DNA from: Dissophora ornata
Taxonomy: Eukaryota > Mortierellomycota > Mortierellomycetes > Mortierellales > Mortierellaceae
DNA length: 64,000 bases
Assembly: GCA_025201705.1 (NCBI GenBank)
Contig: MU616642.1
Coordinates: 1-64,000 of the forward strand
Direction: 5' to 3'
The position numbers and the translations under genes were made by a program. Shown piece after piece: positions 59,440 to 64,000 of the stretch (the first letter of the stretch is position 1; every line of letters begins with the position of its first letter). The notes beneath the pieces were generated by a model that saw only the letters and a program-made list of their open reading frames with translations, did no database searches and was not told the origin of the DNA.

Positions 59440-59639
59440 ATATCCAAAAATAAAATCCTGTGGTGCCTGCACCAGAGCTCGAGCCAAAGCATCGTTCCTC
59501 AGAGAAGAGTATGGGCAGTAGCGGCAATGACAATTATGACGACGCAGGCATTCAGGGCAATGAGAAACAAATGGATGACATCACGGAGTTGAAGACAACT
59601 TCGAGAACTAGCACAAGCTATATAGATGAGAGGGCATAA
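59440..59639 (+). other. Possible alternative C-terminal exon of channel copy A
   Basis: After the TAG at 59433-59435 an open, hydrophilic, coding-like frame runs from about 59482 to a TAA at 59637-59639. An intron from the GTCTCC near 59407 to CACCAG just before 59482 would join it in phase (AAA-G then AG). The donor is weak, so this is only a candidate isoform. Confidence 0.35.
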
Positions 59640-61400
59640 TTACTTCCTAGTAAAATAAATAACGGTTCAGTTCGCCTTCGCTAACTCGGCACTCTCATTT
59701 TCTACCGATGACTTCAGTGTCTTTAAACGACGATGTTCGTTGAATATATATTCCCACAGCGTGAGGTTCTTCAACACCGCCGCCATAGCAGATCTCCCGC
59801 GTCGGGGCGTGATAAAGGTAATGGTCGACGATTCCTGTCAACATTTTATTTTGGTGGGCGGCGGATACTCACCACAATATCATTTGCGGAACGTAAGCAG
59901 TTGAAATCTCGGTAAACTCTTTCTGTAGACACCCGCCATTTTTTTTTTTTTTTTTTTTTTGCTGCACCAAACTTGTTTCTGCGAAGTCCTAAAAACACCT
60001 GCAGGATGCATTTGATGGATTCTGCTTCAGAAAAGAGGCAAACCGCAGGTTCCAGATTACTCACTCTCGGTGCTCTTGTCTGACATTCAATAATTGATAA
60101 CGTTGATGCGAAAGAGTAGCGCTCGACGGATGTTACGCCTAAAACACTCCAAGAAAAAAGCCGTGCAATCTCGGATAGTTGGGTGCAGGTTTCGGTGTAG
60201 TCCAAGCACCGCTAATGCTCTAACAGATGATGGCTATAGAAACATCGGTACGAACCCTAAATCTATGTCCCTACAAGCTGCGAGGGGAGATGCTTGAGCG
60301 GTGTCTTGCTGTCATCGCGATGGAGTCGGTCCAGCTCAGGCGACATCTTGCATGGGCCCTCGGAGGATGTGCCAAATTCACAGGGCCAGGGAGTCAGCGC
60401 GTGTCACCATCGGACGATTCTTTTTGAAAAATCTTTTGTTCGTGCAACCAGCTGAGGCTGCTCACATTCCGAAAAAAAAAATGCTGGATTCGGAGTGGAG
60501 CATGAGGAATGCTGCACGCCGTGTGTTTATGTAAACAACGCCATGCAGATGATAGACAACCGTAAAAAAACGCACGCATGCACACTCAGCATGGTTACAT
60601 CCTGCTAAAGCGCCCGGTAGACTCTCTATCTTTCAATGGAAGACAAGGACACAGTCAGCAATAAGAGAACCGGTTCCACTACTGTCGGGCCGCGCAAGTT
60701 TTATTTGGCATGGGTAACAGGAGCGGCACGCCAACATTCTGCCTACTACATGCTTGCTCACGTTTCAAGTCAGGGTGAAGGTCTAATTGTCATATATAAC
60801 GAAGAGGGAGTATCGTTTTGCCATGTGCATACACTAATGAACGACGAGGAACTCGTTAAACATTGATAGAGCCGGATTCGAGTTTAATATAGAAGGGAAA
60901 GTCAAGATGGTGCATACTGAAGCATGGCGCACAGCAATTACTCGGATGATACACTGAGCCTCGTTTATCGAAGACGGAACGCGCGGGAAAGAGTCGCAGC
61001 CATTGGATGAGGAGCAAGCCAGGAGTCCTGAGTTCGTCACATAGTGAGAACAGCGTGTCGCGTTTAGAAAATATAGTGTTTAAGACAACAGCTCAGGAGA
61101 GAGGACAAAGGAGAATTATGGGCTGCAGTGAATCTCGGGGGAGGAGCAGCACCCCTGCGCTGCCCGAATTCACCGTTACAGTCTGAGCCAAGACATAGTG
61201 TTGTTTCTGCTCGACGATGCATGCAGGGATAACGGCCTATTTGGCGTGTTTGTGTGCGTGGCCGCTGTTTGTTTGTTTTTGCCAAACAACGCAGGGGATA
61301 TACACGGCAAATAAAATGGTCTCACAAGCGGGTCATAACCCGACACACAATGGACCGAGCGCATGTCTTCCCCTGGGCTCATAAATCTCTTCTGTCTTTT
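59640..61400. other. Intergenic, 1.8 kb
   Basis: Contains a T tract at about 59939-59960 and scattered short frames without recognisable domains. It separates the two channel genes. Confidence 0.45.
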
Positions 61401-61407
61401 TATAAAA
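61401..61407 (+). promoter_or_regulatory. TATA box of channel copy B
   Basis: TATAAAA about 220 nt upstream of the ATG at 61625; CT-rich sequence follows to about 61560. Confidence 0.5.
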
Positions 61408-61624
61408 CCCTCGTCGCGTCCCGCTTTTCCTCTTCTCTTCGTTGTCCTCTCTACGACCTTGTATATTCATCCCACAACTTCATTCTCTCACTCTCACTCT
61501 CACTCTCGCCCTGTACTCTTCCCCTCCAATCTCTCTTATCATCTGGTCTCTCAACAGCTACACTCAACAGCAGTATACCCCACATTCACATTTGTAATTT
61601 TTTAATTATTACCTAAACACTATA

Positions 61625-64000
61625 ATGTCCAAGAAATTCCAAGAGGCAGCATCCACACCATCGACTGGGACTTTCCCCCTGTCAATGTCAATGCCCTCAT
61701 CTTCGACGTTGGCTGTCTCCTCAAACTTTCCCATGGCAACAACCATGCCAATGTCCCCTACATCACCCGCAATGCCCCTATCTCCAGCAATGTCTGCTGT
61801 AAGCATGCCACTATCGATGCCCATGCCAGAGAAGGGATGGTATCTCAAAAACACCATCGAAGGAGTTAGCGGAAGCTTGAAATACGGTCCCCTGCCCGCT
61901 ATTGTTGTTCGCGCTGGCCCTCGCTGGAAGGTATAGTACCACTCCAAACAATCCAAATAATGCATCTTTGATCTGGGGCAGACGCGTCAATGGTGCTTGG
62001 TCCTCAATTTTTTTTTTTTTGCTGAATCTTTATGACTCAAATAGTGCTTGCTTGATATCAGCACTCTGGACCCTGGCTGGTATTCGATTGTATTCTGTGT
62101 TTCGTTCAAGAACATGGACACAAAAGCGCTACAGTCGTTGACCATCGATGCTCGTCAGCTTGATGATGATAACCATGCCGTGTATATGGCGAAGACATGC
62201 AAAACAATCGTCAGCAACGAGGAGCTTCGTCAAATTCGTAAGACCAAAACTTTAATATACAAATTGCTCTCTCGGAATTTAAACGATTGTGTAATATTCT
62301 AACTTCTTGGACTCATTCACATTATGTTAGCCACCGAGCGATTCACTCGTCTCAGACTTCATCGTCAGATCGAGCTGGATGCTGGCGGGCCAATGGAGTT
62401 GTCTTTCAACTTTGGAAGCGGTGCCCTCGGAAGCTTCGAGTTGCGCTATGTCACCTTCGAGAGCGGTCAGAATGGTGTCTACGGTAAGCAATAACAAAAC
62501 AATGCATAAGAAATTTATCGCTCTCATAAGCAGTTCTTAATGCCCGATTGCTCTATATCCGATTAGACCATGTGCTGTACGGAGAGGGCAAACCCCAGCA
62601 GTTCATCAGTGTCGGACAGAACATGGAGGGATCCTATCACAGGACTCTCAATGTTCACTCGTATGCCATCTCATCTACTGGCTCGCATGCCGTTACACTC
62701 TACTTTGAGGGCGGCCGCGCCTTCCTCGAAATCTGGGACCTGCGCGAGTCCAAAGCGGATACCTTTGCAGCTACTCCCCGCGTTCATAATACGCCCTGTG
62801 CCCGTACCTTCATCAAAGCATTCACAACAAGCCACCCTGATCTCATGGATATCTCTCTGTCCATCTCCAGCTTTGGATCGCAGGTCGTGCTTCATTCTGC
62901 GGAGCCCTCCGAGAGTGGCATCCCTTGCCACATCTTCAACTGCGATCCTCCAGCTCCAGCTGATCACGACCTGTCGAAGCCTTGGTCATTGAGCCTTACT
63001 ACTATTTGCCAGGGTCTCCGAGGATACTATGGTTATGGTGCCTTCCACTTTTGCACCCCTGATTCGCCACACGAGAAGGACGAGCGATATGTTACTTGCG
63101 ACGGATCTATGGTGAGCATTTACAACATTCACGGCGATTGGTCAAGGATCCGCGTCTTGACCTTGAGCGTCGAGCCCAGCCTTGATTCGGCCTTGGCCAT
63201 GTTCCTGAGCATGCGCGGACGCTACTTCTCTTGGACTGGTGTCAAGGGAGTCGTCTCTATTTGGGATCTCACCGCTGGCAAACAGGTCTCATTCATCCCC
63301 ATGGAGGATGACCACTCTACTGTTTATGCAAACATGTCTCGTGACGGATCTATGGTTGCCATCTCTGTCAAGGGACGCGTCTCAATCTACCAGACTTTCA
63401 CTGGTGTGAAGTTGGGAGACTACGAGCCCGGTTTGAGTGACGAGAACTACTTTGAAGTCGTTCTCGAGAAAGACCACTTCATGGTCCTCGACCAGCCTGG
63501 ATCTGATTCCAACGACCCAGAGCAAATCGGCTGCCGAAGACTGATCAGCACCCGCGACATGTCAGTTGCCAAGACCTTGCTCATTCATCAGGACTATGAG
63601 GTTCAATACCCCGTCCCTATTGCCAACCCCGCATTCGCTTATGCACAGGTGAGTTTTTTTGTGAAGGTTCTTCCTCGTCTTTTGAAAGTGTATATTCCAA
63701 TTTTAGGATCATCATAATAACCCATTGTTCTTGAATCTACACAGGGTTCGGTCGTGAACATTGTCAAAGCTGCCAACGCACTTGCGCCCCCACGAGATGG
63801 ACCATGTGGCACCGACTGCCTCATGAGCGTCTTGCCAGTCGACCTCTTCGCTGAAGACGAGACCTTGGAGTACAGCTACGATGTTGAGGGCCCAGTTGTC
63901 TTCACCATCACAGGCAGCCAGTCTCGCATCAACGGCACCAGAATGTCTGTCATTACCATCAGCTGCTCCGACTCGGGCAAGCCCAGACAGTTCACCCTTC
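61625..64000 (+). CDS. TRP-like ion channel with WD-like beta-propeller, copy B (partial, runs off window)
   Basis: Exons: 61625-61930, 62045-62237, 62331-62483, 62567-63648 and 63745 to the window end. All phases close so far. It aligns along its length with copy A. Shared blocks: W-Y-S-I-V-F-C-V-S after the first junction, F-T-R-L-R-L-H, D-H-V-L-Y-G-E-G at the fourth exon, L-E-I-W-D-L-R-E-S, R-Y-F-S-W-T-G-V-K-G-V-V-S-I-W, and G-S-M-V-A-I-S followed by Y-Q-T-F-T-G-V-K-L-G. Intron positions are also conserved (before D-H-V-L-Y and after A-Y-A-Q). Its N-terminus differs: a Ser/Pro/Met-rich leader instead of the acidic one. The membrane part lies beyond the right edge. Confidence 0.85.

Noticed and set aside
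1..64000. tRNA, rRNA and CRISPR arrays
   Set aside because: I saw no tRNA B-box with matching cloverleaf, no rRNA and no regular spaced repeats; the only tandem repeats are micro- and minisatellites.

Overview
The window is nuclear DNA of a filamentous fungus. Genes are split by short GT-AG introns (about 50-270 nt) with GTAAGT-like donors, promoters are CT-rich, and the proteins are classic fungal housekeeping ones (Sly1, Bud22, Mrp4, Bst1, a Siz/PIAS SUMO ligase) plus a fungalysin. The secreted proteins, a Git1-like permease and very large beta-propeller/ion-channel genes suggest an early-diverging fungus, most likely Mortierellaceae. That placement is inference; no marker locus is present. 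All gene models were built by eye from reading frames and splice signals. For every complete multi-exon model the intron phases close and the coding length is divisible by three.

Layout. 0.2-17.6 kb (accessory-like): LRR protein 1 (-), a GPI- or membrane-tailed BMP/PnrA-like binding protein (-), a foldback repeat, a possible TATA-driven transcript, a small secreted cysteine-rich protein (-), a possible copia relic, a coiled-coil membrane protein (+), and LRR protein 2 (-), which shares a cysteine module with LRR protein 1. 18.1-26.7 kb: the GPI inositol deacylase BST1 in nine exons (-), a 71-residue acidic protein (-), and a large polyQ protein (-). 26.7-39.1 kb: a divergent promoter rich in GA repeats, a secreted fungalysin M36 protease (+), a decayed Ty3/gypsy reverse-transcriptase relic (-), a bestrophin-like channel (+) and a Git1-like glycerophosphodiester permease (+). 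39.6-52.8 kb: a compact block of plus-strand housekeeping genes: mitochondrial ribosomal uS2m, Sly1, a PDAP1-like phosphoprotein, Bud22 and a Siz/PIAS SUMO ligase. 53.7-64.0 kb: two tandem paralogues joining an N-terminal WD-like propeller to a TRP-type channel domain; the second runs off the right edge.

Functional themes: secretory pathway and GPI biology (Bst1, Sly1, and a possible GPI-tailed protein that could be a Bst1 client), ribosome biogenesis and mitochondrial translation (Bud22, Mrp4), secreted or nutrient-acquisition functions (fungalysin, Git1, small secreted protein, BMP protein) and ion channels (bestrophin, two TRP-like). The most unusual content is the propeller-TRP pair, the bacterial-type BMP domain on a fungal secreted protein, and the two LRR genes with a shared, apparently unnamed Cys-rich tail domain.
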